Below, piece after piece: positions 27,978-36,277 of a stretch of 64,000 bases of DNA. The notes beneath the pieces were generated by a model. It had not been told where the DNA came from. It did no database searches and saw nothing but the letters and a program-made list of their open reading frames with translations. The stretch's first letter is position 1, and each line of letters starts with the position of its first letter. The stretch covers positions 45,656-109,655 of the forward strand of contig NZ_AVPJ01000011.1 in assembly GCF_000768705.1 (NCBI RefSeq), written 5' to 3'. The DNA is from Knoellia sinensis KCTC 19936. Its GTDB lineage: Bacteria; Actinomycetota; Actinomycetes; Actinomycetales; Dermatophilaceae. Both the position numbers and the translations under genes were made by a program.

Positions 27978-28538
27978 GTGGTCAACGATGCGCGCACCGA
28001 GGTCGGTGACGCCGAGCTCATGCGGCGGGTCGCTGCCGAGGATCGTGACGCGCTGGCCGAGGTCTACAACCGATTCGGAGCTCTGGTGCACACCATTGCC
28101 CTGCGCTCCCTGGGTGACCACCACGACGCCGAGGACGTCACCCAGCAGGTCTTCGTCGCACTCTGGAAGGGCAGACGGTCACTCAACCCTGATGCGGGAT
28201 CGCTGCCCGGCTGGCTCGCCACCGTCACGCGACGTCGATGTGCCGACCACCACTCGACCCGTGCTCGACAAAAGCGTGACGAGCACGTGTTCGCGGCCGC
28301 CGAGTCACACTCGTCCCCCGGGACGAAACCCGAGGACGCGACCGAGCGCGTGCTGCTCGCTCGCGAGCTCGAGGCACTCGGTGACCCGCGGGCAACGATC
28401 ATCCGGATGGCGATCATCGAGGATCGTCGTCAGCAGGACATCGCCGACGCCCTCGACCTGCCCCTGGGGACTGTGAAGAGCCACATCCGCCGCGGACTTC
28501 TGGACCTGCGATCCCGCCTCGAGGAGGTGACGCCATGA
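27978..28538 (+). CDS. ECF RNA polymerase sigma factor
   Basis: About 186 residues. Region 2 contains LRSLGDHHDAEDVTQQVFVALWKG and WLATVTRRRCADH; region 4 contains DRRQQDIADALDLPLGTVKSHIRRGLLDLRSRL. This fits SigK/RskA-type ECF factors that govern envelope stress. The start is uncertain between GTG 27969 and 27978; GGGAAGG lies just before the latter. It overlaps the anti-sigma gene (ATGA). Confidence 0.92.
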   Translation: MVNDARTEVGDAELMRRVAAEDRDALAEVYNRFGALVHTIALRSLGDHHDAEDVTQQVFVALWKGRRSLNPDAGSLPGWLATVTRRRCADHHSTRARQKRDEHVFAAAESHSSPGTKPEDATERVLLARELEALGDPRATIIRMAIIEDRRQQDIADALDLPLGTVKSHIRRGLLDLRSRLEEVTP

Positions 28539-29362
28539 CCCGCACAGCGAACGCGTGGGAGAACCACATCGACGACGAGCGACTCGTCGATCTGACCGTG
28601 GGCGAGTCGCCCTCCGAGGTCGAGCGCGTCCACCTCGATGACTGCGCCCGATGCAGCGAATCGCTCGCCTCGCTCGTCCACACAGTCTCCGTCACCCGTG
28701 ACACTGCCGACGTCGAGCTCGTCGCCCCCAGGGAGGACCTGTGGGCGCGGATCGAGGCCACCCTGGACGGCGAGGTGCGCCAGTCGTCGCCGGGTGGCGC
28801 GCCGATCGCCATGTCGTCGAAGTCGGAGTCGTCGGAGTCGTCCGGGTCGTCGGAGTCGTCGGTGGAATCGTCGCTCGCCCCTGCGGCCCGCCCCGGGCCC
28901 GCAACCGGCAGACGGCCCGCACTGACCTGGCTCGCCGCCGCCTGCGCAGCCGGCGCTCTCCTCGGCGCGGGTGGGATCGTCGTCGCCGACCGGCTCACGT
29001 CGGACGAACCGGCACCCGCGCGCACCGTCGCCACGGCAGAGCTCGACACTCTCGACACGAGACAGGCTCTCGGCGCGGCAACGGTCAGCGAGCGGGGCGA
29101 TGACGTCACCCTGGAGGTCAGCGTCCGCGAGCTTGTCCCTGCGGAGGGCTATGTCGAGGTGTGGCTCCTCAACCGCGACGGCAAGAGGCTGGTGTCGGTC
29201 GGCGTCCTGCGAGACGGTGCCGAACGCGGCTCGTTCCCCATCTCGCAGCGAATCCTTGACGAGGGCTACGACATCGTTGACCTCTCGCGCGAGCAGTTCG
29301 ACGACAAGCCCGACCACTCCGGCGACAGCCTCGCTCGAGGGTCGTTGACCCGACCCGCCTGA
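28535..29362 (+). CDS. RskA-type membrane anti-sigma factor
   Basis: 275 residues. The zinc-type anti-sigma motif HLDDCARC (about 33-41) lies in the cytoplasmic domain, then a Ser/Glu run (SSKSESSESSGSSESSVESS), one membrane span (LTWLAAACAAGALLGAGGIV, about 130-150), and an extracellular RskA-like domain (about 165-250; ELVPAEGYVEVWLLNRDGK). It should sequester the ECF factor encoded just upstream until a membrane protease cuts it. The TCGTCGGAG repeats behind the Ser run look like recent slippage. Confidence 0.9.
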   Translation: MTRTANAWENHIDDERLVDLTVGESPSEVERVHLDDCARCSESLASLVHTVSVTRDTADVELVAPREDLWARIEATLDGEVRQSSPGGAPIAMSSKSESSESSGSSESSVESSLAPAARPGPATGRRPALTWLAAACAAGALLGAGGIVVADRLTSDEPAPARTVATAELDTLDTRQALGAATVSERGDDVTLEVSVRELVPAEGYVEVWLLNRDGKRLVSVGVLRDGAERGSFPISQRILDEGYDIVDLSREQFDDKPDHSGDSLARGSLTRPA

Positions 29363-29390
29363 CCTGTCTGACCCGCCTGACCCGCCTGAC
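29352..29390. repeat. Short tandem repeat over the anti-sigma gene end
   Basis: Imperfect nine-base units of CTGACCCGC run across and beyond the stop codon (CCCGCCTGA then CCTGTCTGA, CCCGCCTGA and so on). It resembles other small stop-proximal duplications in this window. Confidence 0.6.
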
Positions 29391-29457
29391 CTGCTGTCAC
29401 GGCCGCGAGGCCCGATCGAACCAGGCGGCCGCACGACCCAACCGGAGGTGCCAGCCG

Positions 29458-30393
29458 ATGTCCCAGAGGGCCGACTCCGCTCGGAGCGCGCGCCGTGACG
29501 AGAGTGTGCGCAGCCGTTCGCCCACACGCTTGGGCGCGCTCCGCAACCGCGTGGGGGCGGCGATCTTCCTGCGCGTGGCCGGCCCCGACGGACCACGGCA
29601 CCGCGAGCGAATCCATGGCACGACAGGTCCACGCTGGTTCCCGGCAGGCAGCCCCATCACGATCGTCCACGGTGACGCGTCGATGTTCGTCGGCGGTATC
29701 CGTGCCCTCCTGCTGCAGACCCTGCATCCGGCCGCCATGCGCGCGGTGTCGGAACACTCCGGCTTCCGCGGTGACATGTGGGGGCGACTCGCTCGCACCA
29801 GCCGCTTCCTCGCCGTCACCACGTTCGGCACGGCCGCCGACGCTGCGCAGGCGGTCGACGCGGTCCGGTCCATCCACGAGCGAGTCACCGGAACGATGCC
29901 GGACGGAACCCCCTATGCCGCGTCCGACCCTCACCTGCTGATGTGGGTGCACGTCGCCGAGATCGACAGCTTCCTCCTCGCCCATTCCGTCTACGGCGCG
30001 GAGCCGCTCGATCAGGCGGGCCGGGACGAGTACGTCGCCCAGACCGCCGAGATCGCCCGCCGGCTGGGGGTGCTGGATCCACCGACCACAGAGGAGGAGC
30101 TGAAGGCCCAGCTGTCGGCCTTCCGCCCGGAACTGCGCGGCTCAAGCGAAGCCAGCGAAGCCAGCCGATTCCTGCTCTTCCGCCCTCCACTGCCGGTCGC
30201 CGCCCGCGTGCCGTACGCGGGGCTGATGTGGGCTGCCGTGGGACTCATGCCCGCGTGGTCCCGACGCCCTCTGCGGCTCCCGCTCCTCCCGGTCTCCGAA
30301 CGCACCGTCGGACGAGCGCTGGGCGCGGCAACGGTGAAGACCATCCGGTGGGCCATGACACCGCCGGTCACCCCCGGCCGCGGGCCAAACTGA
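29458..30393 (+). CDS. DUF2236 (MpaB-like) oxygenase family protein
   Basis: 311 residues. The family motifs RVAGPDGPRHR near the start, IRALLLQTLHPAAMRAVSEHS, and HLLMWVHVAEIDSFLLAHSVYG give the His residues (QTLHP, WVHVAE) expected to bind haem in this family, named after latex-clearing and mycophenolate enzymes. Such proteins oxidise hydrophobic substrates. No signal peptide is seen. The ATG at 29458 has GGAGGTG upstream. Substrate unknown. Confidence 0.85.
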   Translation: MSQRADSARSARRDESVRSRSPTRLGALRNRVGAAIFLRVAGPDGPRHRERIHGTTGPRWFPAGSPITIVHGDASMFVGGIRALLLQTLHPAAMRAVSEHSGFRGDMWGRLARTSRFLAVTTFGTAADAAQAVDAVRSIHERVTGTMPDGTPYAASDPHLLMWVHVAEIDSFLLAHSVYGAEPLDQAGRDEYVAQTAEIARRLGVLDPPTTEEELKAQLSAFRPELRGSSEASEASRFLLFRPPLPVAARVPYAGLMWAAVGLMPAWSRRPLRLPLLPVSERTVGRALGAATVKTIRWAMTPPVTPGRGPN

Positions 30394-30441
30394 GTCCCTG
30401 CATTCCGCTGATCCTCCGTCACACGGAAGGTGAGGCTTCGT

Positions 30442-30463
30442 GGGAGGTGGGCGGACGGCATAC
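30442..30463. repeat. Dispersed element, copy 2
   Basis: Identical over 22 bases to 25459-25480 and sharing AGGTGGGCGGACGGCATAC with 33557-33575. It ends in the CGGCATAC word. It lies in the 142-base gap before the next gene. Confidence 0.8.
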
Positions 30464-30535
30464 GGGCTCGTGGGGCGACGTGGAACGCTAGCCTCGGAAC
30501 GTTCGAGAGCACCCTGCGTCGAAGGAGCCCACACC

Positions 30536-32047
30536 GTGTCCGAGAACGCCCCCGGTGTCCTCGGTCCCAAGGTGGCGGCGGCACTCGTCTTCGGCGCCAG
30601 TGCCGCGGTGCTCGTCGTCGAACTGGTGTCACTGCGGCTGCTCGCGCCCTATCTCGGACTGACGCTCGAGACCAACACGATGGTCATCGGGATCGCGCTC
30701 GCGGCGATCGCGACGGGCGCCTGGCTGGGTGGGAAGGCTGCCGACGGTGCCAACCCTCGACGCCTGCTCGGCCCCTTGCTCGCCGTGTCGGGCGTTGCCG
30801 TGTCGTTGATGCCCTTTGTGGTGCGCGGCGCCGGCGAGGTGGCCGGAGCGAGCGTGATCCTCGTGGCCGCCTTCGCGATCCTCGTACCCGGTGCGCTGCT
30901 CTCCGCCGTGTCGCCCATCGTCGCCAAACTGCGGCTCACAGACCTCGCCGAGACCGGCACCGTCGTGGGGAGCCTCTCCGGCATCGGGACGGTCGGCGCC
31001 ATCGCCGGAACAGTCCTCACGGGGTTCGTCTTCGTCACGGCGTTCCCGGTGAGTCTCGTGCTCGTCGGCCTTGGCGTCCTGTTGGTTGTGGCGGCTGTGG
31101 CGGTCGAGGTGCACGCGCGGCGGCTGCACGATCGCGATGCGGTGGTCTCCCGCGCCGTACTGCCGATCGCGCTCCTCCTGCCCGGAGCGCTCGGCGCCGC
31201 GTGGGGGCCGGGCAGTTGCGATGCGGAGACGGTGTATCACTGCGCCCAGGTCGTGCCGGACCCGAATCGGGCTGAGGGGAGGACGCTCGTTCTCGACGGT
31301 GTGCGGCACTCCTATGTGGACCTGGCCGACCCGACGCACCTCGAGTTCGAGTACGTCCAGGCGTTGGCCTCCGTCGCCGACACGGCCTTCCCTGCTGGAG
31401 AGGCACGCGCGGCCTATCACCTCGGCGGTGGTGGACTGACCTTGCCGCGCTACCTCGCCGAGATGCGTCCCGGGACCACCAGCGTCGTCTCCGAGATCGA
31501 CCGCGGAGTGCTTGACGTCGACGTGGAGCGGCTGGGGCTGGAGACGGGCCCCGACCTCGACGTCCGCATCGAGGACGGACGTCTCGGGATTCGCCGGATC
31601 GGCGCCGCGAGCCAGGATCTCGTCATCGGGGATGCGTTCGGTGGCGTGACGATCCCGTGGCACCTCACGACGCGGGAGGCCATGGTGGAAGTGGATCGGG
31701 TGCTGAAGCCCGGTGGGGTCTATGCCGCGAACCTCATCGACTTCGGGCCGATGTCGTTCGTCGGGGCCGAGGTGACCACGCTGCAGACGGTGTTCGACCA
31801 CGTCGTCCTCGCGGCGGAGAGCGAGACGATCGCCAAGGAGCGCGGTTCGGGTGGCAACGTCGTCGTCGTGGCGTCCGATGCGCCGGTGGACGTTGCTGCA
31901 CTGGGGGCGCGCCTGGCGGAGCGTGACCTTGGTTGGGAGGTCATCGAGGGCGCGGCGCTCGACGCGTGGGTGGGGGACGCGATGGTCCTGACCGACGATC
32001 ACGCTCCGGTCGACCAGCTCGTCACGCTCTTCTCCTCACCCCGCTGA
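30536..32047 (+). CDS. Membrane-fused spermidine-synthase-like methyltransferase-fold protein
   Basis: 503 residues. The N-terminal part (about 12-215) has six or more membrane spans of the MFS-like type found in fused MFS/spermidine synthase proteins (ELVSLRLLAPYLGLTLETNT). The C-terminal part has the Rossmann fold of spermidine synthase: AYHLGGGGLTLPRYLAEM, SEIDRGVLDVDVERLGL, DLVIGDAFGG, and DDHAPVDQLV at the end. GTG 30536 has GAAGGAG upstream. The aminopropyl substrate is not certain, since many family members are uncharacterised. Confidence 0.85.
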   Translation: MSENAPGVLGPKVAAALVFGASAAVLVVELVSLRLLAPYLGLTLETNTMVIGIALAAIATGAWLGGKAADGANPRRLLGPLLAVSGVAVSLMPFVVRGAGEVAGASVILVAAFAILVPGALLSAVSPIVAKLRLTDLAETGTVVGSLSGIGTVGAIAGTVLTGFVFVTAFPVSLVLVGLGVLLVVAAVAVEVHARRLHDRDAVVSRAVLPIALLLPGALGAAWGPGSCDAETVYHCAQVVPDPNRAEGRTLVLDGVRHSYVDLADPTHLEFEYVQALASVADTAFPAGEARAAYHLGGGGLTLPRYLAEMRPGTTSVVSEIDRGVLDVDVERLGLETGPDLDVRIEDGRLGIRRIGAASQDLVIGDAFGGVTIPWHLTTREAMVEVDRVLKPGGVYAANLIDFGPMSFVGAEVTTLQTVFDHVVLAAESETIAKERGSGGNVVVVASDAPVDVAALGARLAERDLGWEVIEGAALDAWVGDAMVLTDDHAPVDQLVTLFSSPR

Positions 32048-32048
32048 C

Positions 32049-32146
32049 CCAGCGCCGAGCGCCCAGCGCCCAGCGCCCAGCGCCCAGCGCGCAGCGCCCG
32101 GCGCCCGGCGCCCGGCGCCCAGCGCCCAGCGCGCAGCGCCCAGCGC
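32049..32146. repeat. GCGCCCA heptamer tandem repeat
   Basis: About fourteen imperfect units of GCGCCCA (variants GCGCCCG and GCGCGCA) fill the start of the 182-base gap after the previous stop. Such an array is prone to slippage and to copy number change. Confidence 0.9.
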
Positions 32147-32229
32147 TGGTCCTGTCACAAAGTGCTGCCCAGAAGCGTCGTCCTTGTAGCGGGTGTCCTT
32201 GTCCGCGATGAGCAAGGAGGGTGGGTGCG

Positions 32230-33588
32230 ATGGCTCTGGAGGCTGCAGCGTCAGATCGGCGGGTGGTTCACGACCGCTGGTCCCTGTTGACCCGGCAGGT
32301 GGCGATGGTCGCCTTCGTCGTGTGTGTGCTCACGGGTGCGATCCTGATGTTCTGGTACGACCCGACGAGCAGCACCGTGCGCTATCAGGGGTCGCACGCC
32401 CCCTTGCAGGGAGTGGAGATGTCCGGGGCGCTCGCGTCGACGCTCGACATCTCGTTCGACGTGCGAGGGGGCCTGCTCGTGCGTCAGCTGCACCACTGGA
32501 CTGCCTCGGTGATGATCGCCGCCCTCATGCTGCACATCCTCAGGATCTTCTTCACCGGAGGGTTCCGCAGGCCACGCCGCCTCGGCTGGGTCCTCCTCTT
32601 CGGCATCCTCTTCGCGAGCATGGGCGCGGGCCTCAGCGGGATGGTCCTCCCCGATGACCTGCTCTCCGGCAGCAGCCTGGCCGTCCTCGACGGTGTGCTG
32701 AAGTCCGTCCCGATCGTGGGGACCTGGCTGTCGGGGCTGCTGTTCCAAGGACGGTTCCCGAGCGGGGCTCTCGCCACGTTCTATCCCGCCCATGTCCTCG
32801 TCCTCCCCTTGGCGATGATCGGGCTGGGTGTCGTGCTGCTTCGCCGTGAGGCACGCCAGAACCCGCCCATCGCGGGCCGCAATCGCACGGCGACGGTCGC
32901 TCGATGGGTCGGCCTCTTCGGCCTGGTCTCGGGTGCGCTGACCTTGGTTGCAGGGTTCGTGACCGTGAATCCGGTGTGGGCGTTCGGGCCGGCCGACCCC
33001 GCCAACGCCACGGCCGGGGCTGCGGCCCCCTGGTACATGGCGTTCCTCGACGGCGCCCAGCGCCTCGTGCCGCCCGGACTCGAGGTCGTGTGGGCGGGAC
33101 GCACCTGGACCCTCGCGCTCCTCCTGCCCCTCGGGGTGGTCGGGCTCTTCCTGACGGCTGCTGTGGCCTACCCGTTCGTCGAGGAGTGGGCCTCCGGAGA
33201 TCGAGGTGGCCACCGTGGGCCCACGCAGCCCCGCTCGACGCCGACCCGGACTGCGCTTGGCGCGGCCGGGGTCACGTTCTATGGGGTCCTGTGGGCGGCG
33301 GCGGGCTCCGACTTCTTCGCCCTGATCTTCGCGTTGAGCCTCGAGGACGTGGTCCTCGCATTCCAGATCGCCCTCGTGCTTGGCCCGGTCAGCGCCTTCG
33401 TCCTGACGCGTCGGGTGTGCCTCGAGTTGCAGCTCAGGGACCGGGATGCCGTGCTGCGGGGGTCACCGACAGGCCGAATGGTCCGACTGCCCAGTGGCGG
33501 GTTCATCGATGTGCACGAAATGCCGGATGGAAGCGAACGCCGAGGCGAGGAGCGGCAGGTGGGCGGACGGCATACCCGGGTCTCCTGA
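32230..33588 (+). CDS. Cytochrome bc-type cytochrome b (QcrB paralogue), degenerate
   Basis: 452 residues, about eight to ten spans, QcrB-like throughout (LPDDLLSGSSL, NPVWAFGPADPANATAG, PFVEEWASGD). Helix B has the His pair 14 apart in LHHWTASVMIAALMLH. Helix D has only the first His (FYPAHVLVLPLAMIGLGVVL); the second position is not His. The Qo motif PEWY/PDWY reads APWY, without its acidic residue. No Rieske or cytochrome c gene is adjacent. It is probably an accessory or altered cytochrome b. ATG 32230 has AAGGAGG ten bases upstream. Confidence 0.83.
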   Translation: MALEAAASDRRVVHDRWSLLTRQVAMVAFVVCVLTGAILMFWYDPTSSTVRYQGSHAPLQGVEMSGALASTLDISFDVRGGLLVRQLHHWTASVMIAALMLHILRIFFTGGFRRPRRLGWVLLFGILFASMGAGLSGMVLPDDLLSGSSLAVLDGVLKSVPIVGTWLSGLLFQGRFPSGALATFYPAHVLVLPLAMIGLGVVLLRREARQNPPIAGRNRTATVARWVGLFGLVSGALTLVAGFVTVNPVWAFGPADPANATAGAAAPWYMAFLDGAQRLVPPGLEVVWAGRTWTLALLLPLGVVGLFLTAAVAYPFVEEWASGDRGGHRGPTQPRSTPTRTALGAAGVTFYGVLWAAAGSDFFALIFALSLEDVVLAFQIALVLGPVSAFVLTRRVCLELQLRDRDAVLRGSPTGRMVRLPSGGFIDVHEMPDGSERRGEERQVGGRHTRVS

Positions 33589-33635
33589 GTGGTGCGAAGC
33601 GCTCCGGGAGACGATGGCGGTATGCCGTCCGCCCC
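33557..33635. repeat. Dispersed element copy 3 with inverted partner
   Basis: AGGTGGGCGGACGGCATAC at 33557-33575 matches the elements at 25462 and 30445. Its last 15 bases (33561-33575) are exactly inverted at 33621-33635. The right half contains the ATG of the next gene. The left half codes for the last residues of the cytochrome b (GGRHT). Confidence 0.85.
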
Positions 33636-34548
33636 CGTGCCGCTGCCCGCAACTGTTCCGCTACCTGCCGATGAGGCGCGCCTCGTCCGATCCCGCCTCG
33701 ACGACCTCGGCCTGCCGGGTCTGATCGACGTCCACACGCACTTCATGCCCAAGCGGGTGCTCGACAAGGTGTGGGCCTACTTCGACGTGGCCGGGCCGAA
33801 GCTCGGGCGCCCGTGGCCGATCGCCTATCGCGGGAGTGATGAGGAGCGGGTGGCGCGGTTGCGGGCGCTCGGTGTGGAGAGGTTCACGTCGCTGAGCTAT
33901 CCGCACCGGCCGGGGATGGCGCCGTTCCTCAACGAGTGGTCGGCGGGGTTTGCCGACGCCCACCCGGACTGCCTGCGATCGGCGACGTTCTTCCCCGAGG
34001 AGGGTGCGGGCGACTATGTGCGCGACGTGATCGCGGCGGGGACCCAGGTCTTCAAGGTGCATGTCCAGGTAGGCGAGTTCGACCCCAACGATCCCTTGCT
34101 CGACGACGTGTGGGGCGTGTTGCAGGAGAGCGGCACGCCCGTGGTCATCCACTCCGGTGACGGGCCGGTGCCGGGGCAGCACACGGGGGTCGTGGGGATG
34201 GTGGAGTTGCTGCGCCGCTTCCCTGAACTCACGCTCGTGGTCGCGCACCTGGGGATGCCGGAGTATGCCGAGTTCCTCGACCTGTGTGCGGTGCACCCGC
34301 GGGTCCACCTCGACACGACCATGGCGTTCACGGCCTTCACCGAGGCAATTCACCCGTTCCCGCCCGAGCTTCGGGGCAGGTTGGGCGAGGTGGGGGATCG
34401 CGTCCTGTTCGGCAGCGACTTCCCCAACATCCCCTACTCCTACCTGGAGGCGGTGGATGCGGTGATCGGTCTGGACCTCGGTCGGGAGTGGACGCGGAAC
34501 GTGTTGCGCGAGAACGCTGCTCGCCTGTTCGGGATCGTTCCTTCGTGA
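33622..34548 (+). CDS. Amidohydrolase-2 family metal-dependent hydrolase
   Basis: 308 residues, TIM barrel of the ACMSD-related amidohydrolase-2 family. GLIDVHTHFMP gives the HxH metal ligands, PVVIHSGDG and VVAHLGMPE further His, and VLFGSDFPNIPYSYL the catalytic Asp. Family members are decarboxylases or hydrolases of aromatic or lactone acids. The substrate is unknown. The ATG at 33622 is part of the GTATGCCG word and gives MPSAP, exactly as in the GntR gene. Confidence 0.86.
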   Translation: MPSAPVPLPATVPLPADEARLVRSRLDDLGLPGLIDVHTHFMPKRVLDKVWAYFDVAGPKLGRPWPIAYRGSDEERVARLRALGVERFTSLSYPHRPGMAPFLNEWSAGFADAHPDCLRSATFFPEEGAGDYVRDVIAAGTQVFKVHVQVGEFDPNDPLLDDVWGVLQESGTPVVIHSGDGPVPGQHTGVVGMVELLRRFPELTLVVAHLGMPEYAEFLDLCAVHPRVHLDTTMAFTAFTEAIHPFPPELRGRLGEVGDRVLFGSDFPNIPYSYLEAVDAVIGLDLGREWTRNVLRENAARLFGIVPS

Positions 34549-34581
34549 CGCGATGGCTCCACCCGCCTCTGGTGTTCGACC

Positions 34582-35130
34582 GTGACTGATCTCGCGGCGC
34601 GACCCGTGTTGTTCCTGGATGTCGACGGAACCGTGCTCCCGACGGGTGGGGTGACGTTGCCGGCGACGGACGAGGCCTGGGAAGCGGAGTGGCAGAACGC
34701 GTCGAATCCCCATCTGTCGGCGATCGCCCCGGAGCACGGACCGCGACTGCTGGGCATGCCGTGCGACCTGGTGTGGGCCACAGCCTGGATGGAGGACGCA
34801 AACGCCGTCATCGCCCCCATCCTCGGCCTGCCGGAACTTCCCGTCGCCCAACTGGGCGACCTTCCCGGAGTCGACGATCCCCTCCACGGTGAGCACGACG
34901 AGGCGGCTGAACTCAACTGGAAGACGCGCGGCCTCGTCGATCTGGCGGCTGGTCGTCCCTTCGTGTGGCTGGACGACGAGCTCACCGACGTTGACCGCGA
35001 ATGGGTCTCGACCCACCACACGGGCCGAGCGCTCCTCCATCGCGTCGATTCGCGCTGTGGCCTCACCGCGGACGACCTCTCCGTCGCCGAAGAGTGGCTC
35101 GAGGACTCTCAGGTGAGCTCGCGGCGGTAG
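34582..35130 (+). CDS. HAD-like hydrolase domain protein
   Basis: 182 residues. LFLDVDGTVLP (about 10-20) is a HAD motif I with the nucleophile Asp, and FVWLDDEL (about 128) matches motif IV. The cap is minimal. Such small HAD proteins resemble secretion-associated or RNA-repair-linked types, but the substrate is unknown. The GTG start lies 33 bases after the amidohydrolase stop. Its end overlaps the convergent SRPBCC gene by 22 bases. Confidence 0.8.
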   Translation: MTDLAARPVLFLDVDGTVLPTGGVTLPATDEAWEAEWQNASNPHLSAIAPEHGPRLLGMPCDLVWATAWMEDANAVIAPILGLPELPVAQLGDLPGVDDPLHGEHDEAAELNWKTRGLVDLAAGRPFVWLDDELTDVDREWVSTHHTGRALLHRVDSRCGLTADDLSVAEEWLEDSQVSSRR

Positions 35131-35633
35131 TGCTCGGCGAACACCGGGTAGTAGTCGTTGAAGTCGATCGCGGCCAGATCGGCACCGGCCTCGGCCGCGA
35201 CCATGCGGTCGAGGTAGTAGTCCCAGCCCGGGCCGACGCTCTCGGCCAGGACGACGTCGCTGACCTCTTGGGCGAAGACCAGGGTCGTCACGCCGTCGGA
35301 CTCCGCAAGGTCGATCTGCCAGCGCCACTCCTCGGAGTGGTCATCGGGGCGGGCAGAGCGCATGACGAGCCGCCTGGGCGCATCGCACTCGTCAATGTGA
35401 ACGGTCTCCGCGGGAGCGTCTTCGGCCTCGGCAGTCATGAAGAACGACACGGCCCCGGTGCTCGGGTCGCCGGCCCAGTGACCGATCCAGCGGACGAGCC
35501 GATCCGACTCGGTCACCGCTGCCCAGACGTCACCGATGGGTGCACGGAAAGTGCGTTCGAAGACCAGGTATGCCGTCCCGTCCCGTTCCTCTCGACGTCC
35601 CGTCGCGCGCGGGGTGGGCTGCGTGGTGGTCAT
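35109..35633 (-). CDS. SRPBCC (AHSA1-like) domain protein
   Basis: 174 residues, START-like AHSA1 fold: VFERTFRAPIGDVWAAVTESDRLVRWIGHW at the N-terminus and GWDYYLDRMVAAEAG near the end. These small proteins bind hydrophobic ligands or act like Hsp90 co-factors. It overlaps the ArsR gene upstream by four bases, a common ArsR-SRPBCC pair in actinobacteria where the repressor controls both. Confidence 0.88.
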   Translation of the reverse strand: MTTTQPTPRATGRREERDGTAYLVFERTFRAPIGDVWAAVTESDRLVRWIGHWAGDPSTGAVSFFMTAEAEDAPAETVHIDECDAPRRLVMRSARPDDHSEEWRWQIDLAESDGVTTLVFAQEVSDVVLAESVGPGWDYYLDRMVAAEAGADLAAIDFNDYYPVFAEHYRRELT

Positions 35634-36052
35634 GCTGTCTCCTCGGTCGAGTTCTGCTGAGTGTCTGTGGATTGCGGGGTGGGTGTGGTTCTGCGCTCGC
35701 GGACTGTGCGGCGCACCTCGAGGTCGAGGCCGTCGAGCACCGACTCGTCGAAGCGTGGTGCCGGGGCCGCTGCGGGCGTTCGCGCCGGTGTCGCCAGCGC
35801 AGGCTCCATCAGGGCCGCCACGTAGTCCGAGGCAGGCGCGAGTCCGGCTCGCTCAAGTCGGTAGTGCCGCTCGCGTCCGATGTCCTCGGCGAAGACGAGG
35901 CCGGCCTCGGTGAGGACCCGCAGATGCCGGCTGATCGCCGGACGACTGATCGTGTGGTCGGCGGCGAGGTCGACGACTCGCGCCGGCCCGGCCACCAGGC
36001 GGCGCAGCAGATCCCGGCGCACCGGGTCGGCCAGGGCCTCAAACACATCCAC
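35630..36052 (-). CDS. ArsR-family repressor
   Basis: 140 residues. The winged HTH (about 1-90: VFEALADPVRRDLLRRLVAGPARVVDLAADHTISRPAISRHLRVL) lacks the metal-binding Cys of metal sensors. An Ala/Pro-rich linker leads to the C-terminus. The GTG start at 36052 directly touches a 34-bp inverted repeat. A TTGACT at 36088-36083 (minus strand) with a TACCAA 18 bases on would start the message at the GTG, so a leaderless, self-repressed gene is plausible. Confidence 0.87.
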   Translation of the reverse strand: MDVFEALADPVRRDLLRRLVAGPARVVDLAADHTISRPAISRHLRVLTEAGLVFAEDIGRERHYRLERAGLAPASDYVAALMEPALATPARTPAAAPAPRFDESVLDGLDLEVRRTVRERRTTPTPQSTDTQQNSTEETA

Positions 36053-36086
36053 GACTTATTGGTAACGCAACAGTTACCAATAAGTC
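36053..36086 (-). promoter_or_regulatory. ArsR operator/promoter inverted repeat
   Basis: GACTTATTGGTAAC (36053-36066) is perfectly inverted at 36073-36086 around GCAACA. It overlaps the likely -35 (TTGACT) and -10 region of the ArsR gene, and abuts its start. The outer CGACTTATTG also heads the inverted repeat inside lutC. Confidence 0.75.
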
Positions 36087-36248
36087 AAGGGGGCGGCTCG
36101 TATTCATCACCGTGAGGCCTCTGTCGGTGGTCGCGGGTAGCGTTGCCGGCATCGGCTCTCGACCGATGCGTCAGTGCTGCGGTTCGGGCGAATTGCGCTG
36201 TGGCAGTTGAGGATTCACTCGAAATTGGTGTTCGCTCAAGGTGCAATG

Positions 36249-36270
36249 TCGAACGTGAGTTCGATAGGAT
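36249..36270 (+). promoter_or_regulatory. Perfect actinobacterial SOS (LexA) box with overlapping -10
   Basis: TCGAACGTGAGTTCGA (36249-36264) is an exact TCGAAC-N4-GTTCGA LexA site. TAGGAT at 36265-36270 directly follows and would act as a -10, placing transcription start near the ATG at 36278, so the message may be leaderless. LexA binding here would block the promoter. The consensus is established for mycobacteria and relatives. Confidence 0.88.
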
Positions 36271-36277
36271 GTGGGGT

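Noticed and set aside
27924..27978. Longer N-terminus for the ECF sigma factor
   Set aside because: It would overlap the sortase end and adds residues with no sigma homology.
33661..35328. 555-residue minus-strand open frame
   Set aside because: Overlaps the amidohydrolase and HAD-like genes, both with clear motifs on the plus strand.
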